A DNA stretch of 64,000 bases from NCBI RefSeq assembly GCF_020921035.1, contig NC_063153.1, forward strand, positions 10,230,001 to 10,294,000. Reading direction: 5' to 3'. The notes below the pieces were generated by a model. That model was not told the origin of the DNA. It ran no database searches and saw nothing but the letters and a program-made list of their open reading frames with translations. A program made the position numbers and the translations under genes. The stretch is from Rhodamnia argentea. Taxonomy: Eukaryota > Streptophyta > Magnoliopsida > Myrtales > Myrtaceae. Positions 23,855 to 37,490 of this stretch are shown piece after piece; position 1 is the first letter of the stretch, and every line of letters begins with the position of its first letter.

Positions 23855-25102
23855 GCTAACTTCTTTAATGGCTGAACATGAATTTTGACACTGAGGGAGA
23901 GAGAATTTTGATGTTGCTGAGGGGGTTTCTCGGGTGGAAGGAAGGAAGTGTGGGAGTTCTCCAACTAAGAGCATCATGGAGGAGAGGGAGGAGAAGCATT
24001 TGGCACGTGCCGGTCATGCGGTATAAGTGAGGGAGCAAGACTTGAGGGTGAGAGAGAGAGAGAGAGAGACTCAAAGGAGACAGGGGAGGAGGTCCCCACT
24101 ACTGTCTGCACACTGAACCCGCGAAAGAGATGAACGCGTACGCTTGATGTTTATGTTGGGCAGCTCCAGCGACGTTAACAGTTCACCCCCGACCCAGAGA
24201 TTTTTTAAAAAAAAAGAAAAGAAAGCATAACAATTGAATCATGGGACGACAAAGAAAAGAAACAGTAAAGCATGACGAAGGTACATACCCCATGACGGGA
24301 ACAAAGAAAAGAAACAGTAAAGCATGACAAAGGTACATACCCAATGACAGGAACCGCACGCTCTAGACCAGGTCGATGTTGTGTAAGGAAAACATCAATA
24401 AAACTCGGCCAAAGTTCATAATTCCACCGCTCACATCTCTCCCTCTCTCTCTCAAAACCTATGGATTACCTTCTCACCCCACCACCAGTTTTCTCATAAT
24501 GTTTCCCCTCATCAAATTCTACACCAAATAACGAGTGAGTTCTCAATCAAATGCATCACCTAAGCACGGGTTAGCTTCGGTTCCCATTCGATAACCGTCT
24601 CGATTACCAATTACCCAACCAACTGATGTCGTCTGCAAATTCAGAACTTCTGCTTTAGATTTCGATTTTAGTGTCGTTCTACTTCATCTGTATGAGAGAA
24701 TTATCCTCCCAGATGAATCCAGATGGCATGAGATGAATCCAGATGGCATGATCGTTGCAGCTGGCCCGAAAGGGAAATGCTCAGGGACAACTGTCTAATA
24801 TATGAATTTTGTGTCGGCGACACTAATATGTCTGTGCAATTGGATGATTTTGGCAGGGGGCAAAAAAACCTTACTGAATCAAGCAGCAAACTACTCAAAA
24901 CCAATAATAGTGGAAATTCACAATCTATATCTTTTTTCGGCCCGTCACATTGCCAGACGGAAAAATTCACTAAGACCATGCTACAAAACTGATAACTGTA
25001 AAATTACAAATTAGAAGTGAAGTCTCCTAATGAGATTGGAGAAGAAATTAGAAAAAACCTAGCACACGCAAAAGAAGAGAATCAATAAGATGGAGACTCC
25101 CC
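23855..25102. other. Promoter of the ARM-repeat gene and intergenic repeats
   Basis: It contains a GA microsatellite (about 24052-24069), a tandem duplication of about 52 bp (24249-24352, word acaaagaaaagaaacagtaaagcatgac) and a 20-bp direct repeat (about 24711-24750, gatgaatccagatggcatga). No gene is recognised. Confidence 0.6.
24249..24352. repeat. Two-copy ~52-bp tandem repeat
   Basis: The unit beginning acaaagaaaagaaacagtaa occurs twice in direct succession with three or four substitutions; it lies upstream of the ARM-repeat gene. Confidence 0.8.
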
Positions 25103-28100
25103 TCACCTCCACTTCTCTTGCAATTCTTTCCTCTCGGACCAGATCCACGTTACAAAGATCGCCACGATGAGTGCGGCTATTGTAAGGAGAAGCAAAGCAT
25201 AGCTGAAGTCCTCAGTAAGTGAATCATAGGTCCTTGATGGTGCAAGCCGGGTGAAAAAGAGATCAACGCCGTATGTAAAGACAAGGGTCGTTGACTCCAG
25301 CTTAGCAGGTACCGTTACTATGCCTCGAAGACCTTCCACTTTAAGGGCATGTGTCACATAAGACTGCACAAAAATAATGTTAAAGTATGTCCTCAGGCTC
25401 ACAGAAATCGAGTGCCAGAGTGAGGGAAGATAAGATAAATAAGAGTTTGAAGAACCAGAATTTTGCATTAAGTATTCACTAAACAAGAATGAGGATACTA
25501 TTACTTCCAATGCCTGGAATGCCGTAAATATGTAGGTTGTAAACCTCCCATTCCTTTCAGCCATGTTGACCTCTCTCGAGAATTTTACTCTATGCGAAGA
25601 AGCTCAAAATTGACCCCAAATACACATGCGTGGAAATACGCAAAAAAGAAAGCCAAATGATTTGAATGTTAGCATGTCACTGCATAAGAATATAACCATA
25701 CAAACTAGTTGACATGTCTTCTTCTGTTCAGCACACCAAAAATTGATTTAAACTTTCCACCGAGCTTCCTCACTCAGCCCGGTTGCCCACTGTGAAATTC
25801 CTAATCATCACTTTGAGTTGTGCATCTAGTATGTACTTTACCACAAGCTGAAGATCGCCGTCCATTCTATAACTATATAGTATTTGCTCATATTTGATGT
25901 TAATTTTGAAAGTGCATTCTACTAAACAAACTCCTTATGAGACTCAGAAAACGGCAAAGAAAATCAGATACTCAACCTCCAGACGTATTCCTCTTTACTT
26001 ATGCTCACGGTAATACTCATAAATAATGCGATATATACACAAAAGTTCACTCATTCGAGTATCAGGTATAATCAACTATAGTTCAAGACAATAACAGCTA
26101 ACATACAGCACCTGAGGTATTATAGGCAGCGAATCTGTGAGGGGTATAATTCCTTCTTCTTTCTCAGCTTGTGTAGGATTAATAGTACGCCGAGGATCTA
26201 GATATCTCTTATCCAAAGCCAATACCTGAACAGGAACAGCCCCAGTGAATGTTTTAGTAGAAGCTATAATTTCTTGGATAGGAATTTGATATAAAGCCTC
26301 ATAAGCATATCCACCTTCAGATGTGTATGTAATTGTGAGCTCTCTTAGTGTGAAAAAAAAAATGTTTGTCAGGATCTCTTTTAGCCTACCTGGTCGCCAA
26401 TTGTACCGATTAGAAGCTGCTTTGAAGTTATGCCTTTGGCAGTTGATGTCACAGTTATAGCTTTCACTGAGTGAGTAAAAAAGTACGACTGTGATTTTGC
26501 TATAACCTCTGGCCGAGAATACGAAGATACAGGTGAAGTAAGATTATGTTTGCCCACAACTAGCTTCAAAACGTCTTTGTTATCCTGTATCATATATATC
26601 AGTAGAACATACAGTTAAGTTGGTATGCGGAAAAAGAAAATATTTGCACAGAAAAACATGTTCCAGGAAATTACCGCCCGAGACTGATCATAAATCTCAA
26701 CAACTGACATTTCATATCTGTGTGCTCTGAGATTAAAATAGTGGTACACAACCCAGTTCTCACTAAAAACCTGGAACAAAAGTACATGCATGAGAAGCCA
26801 TATTTTCCAACGATGGAACCAACTAAAAAAAGAAAATTTGATAGAAAGCTTACAGCACGGACTGGGGCTTGTGAACCCTGATGAGTCATGCGGTGCAGTA
26901 TACGACCAGTAATAGTATCAATAAGATATACTACCAGCCATGACTCCTCGGGGGTAGCTGAGCCAATTTCACCACTACCTTTTGGTGCAGTTGTTGCCAG
27001 AAACAGTAGATTTCTTGATATATACTTGTACATGACATCTTGGTCAGCTATCACCTTTGCCTGAGTGTGAACCACCTAGATAACCCACGTAAAGAAGTAA
27101 AACGATAAATTTGCAGCAGCAGAGAACCGCCCTCAACAACAAACAGAGAAAAGAATGAGAAAATGAACAATAGGGAAGGCCACGGAAAAGGTGGTGCAGA
27201 TTAGATGGTTAAGAGATGACCAGGTCCAAACAGTGGACATACATTGTGTGTTTGTATTTCTATTTCCGTACACATGAATGTATAACAATCCCCCTTCCCG
27301 GAATAAGGCCTAAAAATGCAGAATGCCAATACTTCCATGAACCAGAGTAAATAAGGCAAGGCATCCACACTAAATCTTCCTGCCAATTCTCAATTAAAAG
27401 TAAAATCTGACTTACCTCGTTTATTTTACGTGTCCCCATTGCAACAATCTTTTCTGATTCTGCAGGGAGTACAACTGACCATAAGTCTTTGGGATCAAAA
27501 CAGTATTCATCCTCTTCATTATAACTACAAGAACCCTTAGATACATGCCCCCTGATGATGCCATTATCAGCTTCAACTGAATACCAGTAAATATTTGAGA
27601 TTTCAGGACGGAAGATACTTAAAGCCTCCGGAGATCTAGGGTATAGGTGGGCTCGCTGGTTTGCATCTACAAGTAAATGAAGACGCTGTTCTGTTGAATC
27701 CGTAAATGGCAGAGGAATAACTTGCACTACAGAATGTACAGGAACCAAATAATTGAGCTCCTGGCCAGTGTAGGCATCAATGAAAGAGAGAAGGCCTGGT
27801 GCATCATCACTTGGTCCACAGCGACCAACAACAAGAACAGATGGATTCTCATCCAGCGCATGATGATGAGGAACCTGCCATGGATAAATGCGGAGCCCAG
27901 TTGGATAATCACACTTCTCAGATTTACGAAGTGATTGCAGTAAGAGAGACCAAACAATCCTTCCATCTCCTGTGTGCAATGCAAAGACTTTGCCAGCCCC
28001 AGTAAGCACTATGAGCAACTTGCGGAAACCATTGTGGTCTCTGGTCATTTTGCTCTTCTCGGAGCTTTTCAACCTCATCTTTTGTATTGCTGCTACATCC

Positions 28101-31100
28101 TCAGGGCTTGCAAGCATCAAAGTCCCCTTGAGCTTCAGAATGTGCCCCTTTGGGTTTTGGAAAAAAGAAAACCATCAGAGAAAAAGAATACACAAAATAA
28201 TATGCTCTCAAGCTAATTTGGAAGTTCAAAGCGTTGATCATCAAGCCCCCTCTCTTTCTTTTTCTCTTTTTGATAAACAAGCAAGCAAAGGGGGAATGCC
28301 GTAAGGTAGGAATACAACCCAAAATGGTCTAAGGAAGGATGACCACTGGGCCTATTCCTGGTTTCTCCATCAAAACCCCCTTTCTATATGGAGAATCTAC
28401 ATGTAGGGTGATATTGGGATTCAATTTCTCTCCTCCCCCCCCCACCACCAACCCCCCCAAAAAAAAAAAAAATGCAAACAAGTTTGATGCATCTAACAAT
28501 GGGGCAAACATTTCACCTTTTACATATTATAAATACCTTAAGCCATTCGAAGAGATTCTGTTCCACTTTTGATACTGAAACACCATCTTTCTCCACAGGT
28601 AGTTCTGAGGTTGTTACATCTATCACTGATGCAAGGCCATCCTCCCTACACCAAACCATCTCACCCTGTTGGATCAATGATAATGAATGATCTTCCATGA
28701 CAATTAAGGCCCTAAACCCATGAGACCTGTCTGTCCTAATGTAGTTGTTTATGAAGACCTTATGGACCCGACCTCTATGGTTGTCGATCTTAATGGCCTC
28801 CTTCAGCAAATCCATATTCCAGTCATGAACAGGTTTCACGACAAAGTGGAGCTTCTCATTTTCATGTCGAACAAGTGCAAAAGCCTGCTGGCTCTCTGAT
28901 AATGAAATAGCATCACTGAGAGCTGCTGCTTCCTTAATTTTTTCAACCAACTCCACTTTCCCTCCATCAGTCACTCGGGCAAGGACTAGGAACTTATTCG
29001 TTTTCAGAGCGAACATATCAGCAAGCTTGGAAGGTAATATCTCTACCACCCCATGAGAGTCATCAACCAAGCTCGAGATCTGTGTTTTTCGAAAGTTGAT
29101 TTCTCCATCTTGGAAGAATATCGTTAGTAAAATCGATCTAGTGGCATCCAATGCCACAAGTACATCACCTGAAACCAGCAATGTATCCCCAGAAAAGCCA
29201 CCAGGAAAATCTACAGTTACATGCTTTATCTCATCTCCCTTTCTGGAATTGATTTGATATGCATGAAACTGGAAAGATTCAAGATATCCTAGAACATGTA
29301 TAGTCTCCTCTCCAGGAGCCTGGATAACCTGCTGAACATCTAAGCTATAAAGAGGAACAAAGAAAGAAAAAAAGATCATCCATTTGTTGAATTCAGTGAA
29401 AAGCACACACAGTAAAGACCAATAATCCGAACCTTTCAGCGGCAAAATCCTTTCTCCAGATAATTTCACCATCAACACTAGAAACAGCATGGAGACACCC
29501 TTCAGCAAAAGCAAGAATTAAATTTTCCTTATCAACTCTGAAGCTCGTCTGCATAAGATAGCTCCATATCAGTAATGAACAAAATGGCATCAGAACAGTA
29601 TAAGATCAAAGCAACAATGCGAGGTAAATTAACATTAGTTTTATCATTATAAAATTATTGTCATTACTATGGCACCCTATATTTCTGCAAGGTGTTCACA
29701 CTGCAATGTTATTGAAATGACTAGATAGACAGCAACAGGGCTAATATGTGGCTCCATAACCTTCTTCAAAAGGGCATGCTAGATAATAGACATATAAACT
29801 TTCTGTTTTTTAGCATCTTCTTTCATAATGATCAAGGCCAAAAAGCCCAGAGTCCCGTACCGATAACTAAATTGTTAGCATGAACAGCTTAACAGCAACG
29901 ACAGGTAAATCTTTAATTCAAACAGAAAAAAGAATAACAATTGAAGAAGTTAATAAAATTCTGCTGCATTAAGATGATAGTCACATACCGGCACGATTAA
30001 CATTGTCTTTGAGGGTTTTGAGCCCTTCAAAACGGACTCCCAAACTAATTGTCCATCAGGAAGATTCCAAGCTCTTAGAATACTTCCACCTGACGATAGG
30101 GTAATAACATCTGCCATAGGGAAAAAGGAGACAGAGGTCTGTAAGTATACACTACCATAAAGTGAAGCCAGCAGGCATTACCCTGTATCGGCAAATGGTT
30201 GAGCACGAGCTATGGACAACAAGAACGGACAACTGGAATGGAGAGATACATTTGTATCAAAAGCAATACAGCTGTTAAAAGGTTTAAATGAGTAACCTTT
30301 GCATGCCATTATCAGATTCAAGGAAGCTATTCTATCGAACAAGAAACCGGATTCCACCCTTTAAGTCCATAAACTTTGTTTCGAGTTCTAGCTACACTAA
30401 GGTAGAACAATTTCTATCTAACAATGGAATCAATGACCCTGCTAATTAGTGTATCCTATGACGCGGGTGGACTTACCTAATGCTGCTCTGTGGGAAACTA
30501 CAAGCAGAAAAGAATTATAAACTTCTAGGGCATCAGTTAAATTGAGTGTTTGAAAACTAGCTCTTGCTGTTGGCTCCTAAGAATAAGCTCCACAGCAGGA
30601 ACAGGCCTATAAACTTTGTTTCAAGTTCTAGCAACACTAAGGTAGAACAATTTCTATCTAACAATGGAATCAATGACCCTGCTAATTAGTGTATCCTATG
30701 ATGCGGGTGGACTTACCTAATGCTGCTCTGTGGGAAACTACAAGCAGAAAAGAATTATAAACTTCTAGGGCATCAGTTAAATTGAGTGTTTGAAAACTAG
30801 CTCTTGCTGTTGGCTCCTAAGAATAAGCTCCACAGCAGGAACAGGCCTATAAACTTTGTTTCAAGGTCTAGCTACACTAAGGTAGAACAATTTCTATCTA
30901 ACAATGGAATCAATGACCCTGCTAATTAGTGTATCCTATGACGCGGGTGGACTTGCCTAATGCTGCTATGTGAGAAACTACAAGCAGAAAAGAATTATAA
31001 ACTTCTAGGGCATCAGTTAAATTGAGTGCTTGAAAAATAGCTCTTGCTGTTGGCTCCTAAAAATAAGCTCCACAGCAGGAACAGTCTTATTCAACCAACA

Positions 31101-32826
31101 CGATCTCTCAAATCACCAGATGTACAGCTCTTACGCTGCAACGACTTGGATAAATAACTCCATACTTTACTCATGAATTTCATTGAGCAGGACACAATCT
31201 TAACATTAAATCATTTCATGTACAGTTGAATGTTTTTGCTAGACCAGAATAACATAATTGACAAAAAGCTAGTACCCTGAAAAGGAGGAGGAAGATATTT
31301 ACAGCCACCCCTCACAAAGCAAAAGTTCGAATATCAAATTAAGCTGTTGATACTACACAGTGCACGATTTCTGATTGAAATGGGTCCTCCTGCTCTCGTT
31401 CGTTTTGAATAAATTGCTTTCTTCATTAAAAGAAATGAAACAATGACAACGACAAATCTCAACTTGCACAACAGTGAGTTCATATTACTGGATGTGACAT
31501 GCTAAACAGCAACACGTAACAAAACAAGTACATGAGCTACTTGTAGAAAGGAAAAAAAAAAACGAAACAAAGAGAAACTCAGTTATCTCAAAGAAATACC
31601 ACAAGTAGATATAGGAATTGACTTGTTTAGAGCGAAGGTTAGAATGATGAAAAAACAACATAAAGGGAAGAAGACATAGCCATAGCCATTTGTACATTTT
31701 CCAAGAGTAATATCAATTCCATCAATGGCATCATCAGCACCAAGAACATGTCTCCAATCTGCAAACAAACATCGTGCAAGAGACATAAGTTTCACAAAAT
31801 AAAATCTAAGTACTAGACCAGAGTAAGCACGTCAGAATTAGAAGTCTTCTTAAACATCAGTTGCTTTTCTTTTGCCAATAGAAATGACAAACTGTGTCAA
31901 ATTACAGATAGACACTCAACATGAATATTGGATTTTGTCCATGACAAGGAGTACTCACATATATCACCATGGCGGAGATCAAGGGATGCTATAACATTAT
32001 GCTCCGTTGACACCACAACGCGCTTTCGACCAGCCTTCTGAGTGTGAAAAACCGCATGCTTCACTTTCCCAATGTACTTTTGATGCCTAAGATTATCATT
32101 TCGCAAGTAAATTAAATTGAATCAATAAGCCAGGTGCTAATCATGCATGGAAAACTGCATATTTAGAAGGCAAACCACTGACAAAGCTATGATAAAACTA
32201 TGATACTCGCATCCACTTTCACATCACCTACTCAACGCTGAAAACATCACCAACCACCACTCTCAACTTCGCATATCAAGTTACAAAGCAAAAGCCACGT
32301 CTTCAGCTAGTTTTAACCGAACATACGTGTATTGCACATGAAATTCATCAACCTAAGAATTCAACTCAAAGGGTACCTCCCACTACACTTAAAAACACGC
32401 GAAAACTTTGGTCAGTGTGTAAACGGCCTGTGATAGGTAAATTGTGAATTTCAGCTAAACGCACGTTCGGTCCGAACTTCACATATCTGGCATATCGGTC
32501 AGAACCGACCTCGACAACATTCAAAACCGACCTAACTCGCAGAATCAATTCTAAGAACCATATGGCATGGAAATTTAGCAGCGGATTAACCGAGAGAAGC
32601 ATCGCCACCAGAGTCTAAGAACGCAACAGCACGGACAAAGAATCGAGCGATTTCCAGTATATATGGAGTCAACAAACAGCAAGACTAAGCGATAATCGAA
32701 TTCGCAGATTCTCCATGAAAACGAGGCTTACCAGTCCATGAGGCCGACTTGATCTTCGTAGAGGGAGAAGCTGAGATTCATTGATGATAGGAAGAGCACG
32801 AGCAGGACGAAAGTCCTGATCGCCAT
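25103..32826 (-). CDS. EMC1: ER membrane protein complex subunit 1
   Basis: Twelve exons fit exactly: 32826-32732, 32086-31959, 31758-31696, 30110-29989, 29548-29433, 29344-28537, 28147-27416, 27075-26854, 26770-26675, 26584-26390, 26225-26112 and 25363-25103. They give 983 residues, matching plant EMC1 (about 982). A signal peptide (MAIRTFVLLVLFLSS) leads into the lumenal beta-propeller region (DIYWRHVLG, SGGSILRAWNLPDGQLVWE, VDGEIIWRKDFAAE). The DUF1620 C-terminal part has SYVTHALKVEGLRG, followed by a single membrane segment (YALLLLTIAALIVAIFVTWIW) and a basic tail. EMC1 is the large lumenal/membrane subunit of the EMC, which inserts tail-anchored and multipass proteins into the ER. All introns have GT-AG borders and no disabling change is seen. 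Intron 3 is swollen by a tandem repeat. Confidence 0.96.
30365..31084. repeat. Three-copy 240-bp tandem repeat in EMC1 intron 3
   Basis: Units start at about 30365, 30605 and 30845, each with cataaactttgtttc near its start and ccacagcaggaacag at its end. The period is exactly 240 bp (for example acaggcctat at 30601 and 30841). Copies 1 and 2 are almost identical; copy 3 carries a few more substitutions. It lies wholly inside the intron between exons 31758-31696 and 30110-29989 of the minus-strand EMC1 gene. Confidence 0.95.
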
Positions 32827-34680
32827 GGTTTCACTGAGGCGACCTCGCTCGCTCTCTCTCTCTTCTCTCTCTCTCTGCGACGAAGGGACGGATCTGAGAA
32901 GTCGAAGCAAAGCACTGTGGTTCGGTTAAGAGAGTTGAAGTTAAAAGTACAAACCCGGTGAAATTATAAACGGGACCTAGAATTTTGACTAAATATCACT
33001 TTCGACCCGAACGAAATGGGATATGATTAAGTAAACTCAACTCTACAAAAGCCGATGTGAAGAATTATACTTAAAAAAAAAATTATATGATGATCTATAT
33101 TTCAATATTTTGGAAAAAAATAAAAGTTTAGTTATATGATAAGTGCATTCCCAACCTCTGTGGATGGGCATTCAAGACCCGAGCACGAGCGCCGGTGTAT
33201 TGGGCCCAACTTTTGGGGTCCTGGGCTCGAACATCGAATCTTTGTCCCAAATTCTTTGGACTAGGATCTAGCCTCAATGGATCTAGGGCTGGACCTAATG
33301 TACCTAACCTCGGCCTTTAGATCAGACCCACTGTTAATGACTCGAGAACGGATGTTGGGGTCCTCGTGTCCAAGCGTAAAGTTTCTTGTCCAAACCATAA
33401 TTTTAGTTATATTTGACAAAATGATTTTCGAGTTTTGGAAGATTTTTTTCTGAATTCAAATATAAGTTTTTCGTTTGGTCGTGAAAGGATTTTTCTTTAA
33501 TTAATTTTTTTAAACAATTCAAATGCCGAAAAAAATTAGGAAAAAGGCTTCGGCTAAACAAACAAAACCTAAACATATATAAAATATTATGGATAAATCC
33601 TAAATAGCACCGACACCGACACATTATTTAACACGATACAACACGACATGTCGGCATATCATTTCTCAAAAATAGAGAATTTTGACACATTATATATATA
33701 GAGTGTTTATTTTTATACATACATAACAAATTATCATCTTTATGACTATTTCAATCAAGTTAATTTTTTGACCCAAAAAAAATCAAGTTAATTTGATTCA
33801 AATAAATAAATAAATAAATAAAAGAGCCTAGAGTAAAAAAACGTTGATCCTTCATTTGTTAGTATCATTCATCGTTTCAAATTGACAAACCGAACTACAT
33901 TACATTCTAATAATCCATTATTTGTTGGTGGAGTTTTTTTTTAAGAATATTAGGTTTTAATAAATTTACACTTTTACCCCAAAAAATTGAAAATTTTCAA
34001 AATTGACCATTGCGTATTGAATTTGGCCTGTCGAGATGTATGACACTTGTATTGGTGGGCGTGCTCGAATAGTTGACCACGTGTCGAAAATCTCACAAAA
34101 CATGGAGCACCTCGAAAATTATTGTTGCTACATAGGGTAAATCCACATCCACGGAGTATTGCAATAGGCGCGTTCCAGGACACAATCCAAATTGTTGCTT
34201 AACGCAATGTACTTTTGATAATTACGTATGCGCTTTTACTAATACAACGGGGAAGAAAAACAAACAATAGATGACTAATCTTTAATTCCTCGTTCGGCTT
34301 GTCCGAGTATACCCATCTTCTTGACGCAAGAGAGCATGAGGGAGCCCATGTATAAGCATTTTTTGAAATGTTCATAAATATCGTGCCGTTCATCCTATTC
34401 ATTATAGACAGGATTTATATTCAAAATTATGATGGATCAAAAGGGAACACTTGATTACATGGAGGGCGTTGCGCTAACACGTCTGCATTTACGAGCAACA
34501 TTAAAGTACATTCTCGTGTTCGACCGAATCACAATGATCAAATCACGGGCAAAACGGAAAGCGCAATGATCGAAAACCTAACCTTGAAATATTACCTTGG
34601 TTCACTGCTGTTGTTCCAAGCAAAAGGGGCGGAGGAACAAAGCCTGAAATATTATTATATTGTAGAAAAACGAACGCACC
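32827..34680. other. EMC1 promoter and intergenic region
   Basis: A CT/GA-rich EMC1 leader lies next to the start (32850-32880). The remainder is AT-rich with a patch of degenerate, possibly transposon-derived sequence around 33140-33360 and short AAAT runs near 33805. No gene is recognised. Confidence 0.5.
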
Positions 34681-34762
34681 GTCGATATGTCCGAGTGGTT
34701 AAGGAGACAGACTCGAAATCTGTTGGGCTTTGCCTGCGCAGGTTCGAATCCTGCTGTCGACG
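34681..34762 (+). tRNA. tRNA-Ser (CGA anticodon)
   Basis: The acceptor stem GTCGATA pairs with TGTCGAC, with G at 34762 as discriminator. The anticodon arm is ACAGA-CTCGAAA-TCTGT, giving anticodon CGA (reads UCG). A long variable arm (ttgggctttgcct region), typical of class II tRNAs, is followed by the T-arm GCAGG-TTCGAAT-CCTGC. There is no intron and no encoded CCA, as expected for a eukaryotic nuclear gene. A T-run follows 13 bases later. Confidence 0.97.
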
Positions 34763-34775
34763 ATTTCTTGTTCTA

Positions 34776-34790
34776 TTTTTTTTTTTTTTT
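34776..34790 (+). terminator. RNA polymerase III T-run terminator
   Basis: Fifteen consecutive T residues begin 13 nt after the tRNA-Ser 3' end, the standard Pol III termination signal. Confidence 0.85.
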
Positions 34791-34892
34791 CCCGTTTCTT
34801 AGCGAAAGAATAAGTGCGGCTCACTCCATTCTCTTCCTTTTCTTTGGCTTCCGAGTCTTGTAATCTCTAAAAACAACCCCAGTCGCGCTGAT

Positions 34893-35264
34893 ATGGTGCC
34901 CAACTTGGACCTCCTCCTCCTCGCCTTCCTCTACGGCACGTTCGTCGCCGGCATCCTGATTGCCGTGGTCCTCCTTGCTGCCGCTGGGCTCGCGCTGGCG
35001 TTCGCCGCGGGGCTGCTCTTGATCGTCGCCGTCGATTTGCAATGCATGCTTCGGCTGCTGTCCTCGCGCCTCCGCGCGGCGGGGGCTGACGTCGAGCTGG
35101 GGCTGCTCCTCCTCCTCTGCACGGTGCTGCGGTTCGGGGTTTCCGCTTCTTCGGCAACAAAGCTATGGGTGGAGCGCGAGGTCGGGGTATCGGTCGAAGC
35201 GGCACGGCAGGCTCGGAATCATTTTTCCCGAAATTGTTGGGACGCGCTCCTCTTACGGAAATGA
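34893..35264 (+). CDS. Hypothetical small membrane protein
   Basis: A 123-residue intronless frame with markedly higher GC than its surroundings and a local composition like the ARM-repeat gene. It starts MVPNLDLLLLAFLYGTFVAG and contains two or three hydrophobic segments (about residues 7-47 and 68-82), then a charged tail with no motif I recognise. No upstream TATA can be tied to it; it begins about 100 bp after the tRNA terminator. It could be a real short membrane protein, part of a larger spliced gene, or a chance frame in GC-rich DNA. Confidence 0.4.
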   Translation: MVPNLDLLLLAFLYGTFVAGILIAVVLLAAAGLALAFAAGLLLIVAVDLQCMLRLLSSRLRAAGADVELGLLLLLCTVLRFGVSASSATKLWVEREVGVSVEAARQARNHFSRNCWDALLLRK

Positions 35265-36789
35265 CAAATATGATATTATGAGTCGTGCCACTGTTGGATG
35301 GCTCGAGGTTTTATAGCGTACAGTTTCTTCAAGGTGTAACACGATATTATGACGTCATCTTGTGTGTAAACCAATTAAATCACATGTTTGTCGAAAATAC
35401 TAGAATTTGTGGTTGCGCTCAGAAACTGCAACTTGCCATCAGCGACGCCGTCACGGCCTAACAAAGACCTCGAGAGACTAGCCACCCCTACGTGATGGGG
35501 TCAAGTTCCACGTCGACTCGGGTAAGAGTTTATCTGGCATCCGATTTTCCAATGGGAACGCTTGAAATTCCGAAACTGAATATCAACTTCGAAGCAGATC
35601 TACTGCTCAAAAATCTCATCGGCTTCGAGAGATGCAATTGCCATGAGAACTATGACACGTGCCGAGGTTTTTATGGCGCAACCGGTCGGTCCACAATTAA
35701 GAAAAATCTCAAGACTTGTTGTGTCTTGGGTTTAGGATTTGCATGGGGTTTTCCACCATTTTCTTAAATATTTTCAAGAGCGGGCGAGACGGTAATTGTC
35801 TCGTGTTCTGAAACCTTCATTGTCGGTGGTTAGGTAGATGGAAGATTGCAATCTTGGCCATCTTATCGAGCATAGATCGACAGTTATAATCTGAGGTCCT
35901 CTACTTTATAAAGGGATGTACTCTTTCTCATTTGATCACCTACAAAAAGGAATATAACCGGCCACACTTTGTTTTTTTTCTCAGTGTTTACTAATAGACA
36001 CCCACGGCCACACTTTGTTTTTCTCTTCGTGACACCGAAACGTGACCACTGGTGGAGGTCTACTACAAGGAATTCGATTGGTGTGCACGTGCGTGCATGC
36101 GCATGTGATTTCTAAATGAAAAAGCAAAAATCTCGAGCTGAATTCAATTTGCTTGAAATAGTTAACGCAGGAAAATTGCTTTCATTGCAGACAACAATTC
36201 ACGTCTAAATACATTTCTAGTTGATAGAAAAAAAACAAATTTCGTTCGTTTATTTTTATAAGCAATACAAATGCTCATCTTTTAATTTGTTTTTCAAACC
36301 ATCCTTTTTTGGCGAAATAGAAGGAGCTTAAAATATTAGGTGATTTTTGAGTTTCGAATAGGGTAAAGGTAAAAAAATTGTTCTCTTTAGGCATTGTCCC
36401 GTAAAAAATTAATTAGTTTATCATCTACTAAACATAAATGAAAAGATCAAGAACGAAGGTAAAACGAGCAAAGGAGACAAACAGAATATTTTTTTTTTCC
36501 TTCGCAATGTCAATTCCATTGCCTTTCTTCTTTTGGGACCAAGATTCGAAAAGTGGTTGACTTTGATCGGGTAATCAGTTAATTGGTTATATTCCGTTTC
36601 TTGAAATATCACCACCGTTATTTTCCTTGTGAAATATATACCGTTTCCAAGTAGGAAATTGGCGCTAAATATGGGAACTTTCCTATTTAAGCCGTGATCT
36701 TGGGTTCCTTTTATTTTAACTATTTCGATCTGAAAAGGGGCTTTGCTTTCTCCCTGGGAAGCGTCAAAATTTAATTGCTTCTACTTCCG
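35265..36789. other. Intergenic, nothing recognised
   Basis: AT-rich DNA. The frame at 35492-35767 has no recognisable domain. Confidence 0.4.
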
Positions 36790-37490
36790 GCAGCACGGCG
36801 GAGCAGGTGAAAATCTCAGCACCATCATCTTCTCCAATAGATTATAGCTTCTCAGTGCGATTCGCTGTTTTCGATTTTGTTTGATTTTACGTGTGTGTTT
36901 TAGCTTTGCTTGGTTCACGGTCTGCTTGAGCTAAGGATGTGAGGTCGAAACTTTGAAACCTGATACGACTATAAATTCAATCGGAGTTTGGAACAAAAGC
37001 TTCGGTTTTGGACTAGAATTAATGAATGTCTCTTTTATAGTATTTTGCTAAACTTTTACAGGCGTAGCATTGATTTCGACGGCAAAGATTTCGCGAGTCT
37101 GGCTAGATTTTGCCCTTTTATGCTAAAAGTTCAGATTTTGGGGGAAGTGATGGTCTATCTCTCTGGTTCTTAATGAAAAGAACTGGGATAAGATGTGGGC
37201 TTTCTCTGTTTTAGAAGTGTGTTCTTTTATTGTAGTTTTTTTTTTCCGATGCAGGTCTTAGGAGTAATAGAACCTGTGATTCTGAGAAAACCAGCAGCAT
37301 GCTTACCCTGCGTATCTTGTTCCGGCGTCTCGGTTGGGGTTAAGCATTTGAGTTCATCATCGAAGGGCAGGCAGGAGATCGCACGGGAAAAGTTCCCAAG
37401 AGCACCAAGTTTCAAGAGGAGGACAAGAGGGTTAACAAGGTGGGGACGGAGCGGACGAAGAAGGAAGATATGGAGGGGATAATGCACGTG
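36790..37490 (+). other. Possible truncated gene (leader exon, intron, one coding exon)
   Basis: The sequence looks transcribed: a leader-like stretch ends in ggagcag|gtgaaa at about 36808. A T-rich intron follows, ending in tttttttttccgatgcag at 37254, and then a more GC-rich, purine-rich exon to about 37490. One frame across the exon reads a highly charged Lys/Arg/Glu-rich peptide (for example KFQEEDKRVNKVGTERTKK). I do not recognise the family. The exon runs directly into the repeat/plastid mosaic at about 37498, so if this was a gene its 3' end is lost or moved. Confidence 0.35.

Noticed and set aside
30365-31084. Possible CRISPR-like or centromeric array
   Set aside because: Only three contiguous direct copies, without spacers, and inside an intron; it is a simple local tandem duplication.
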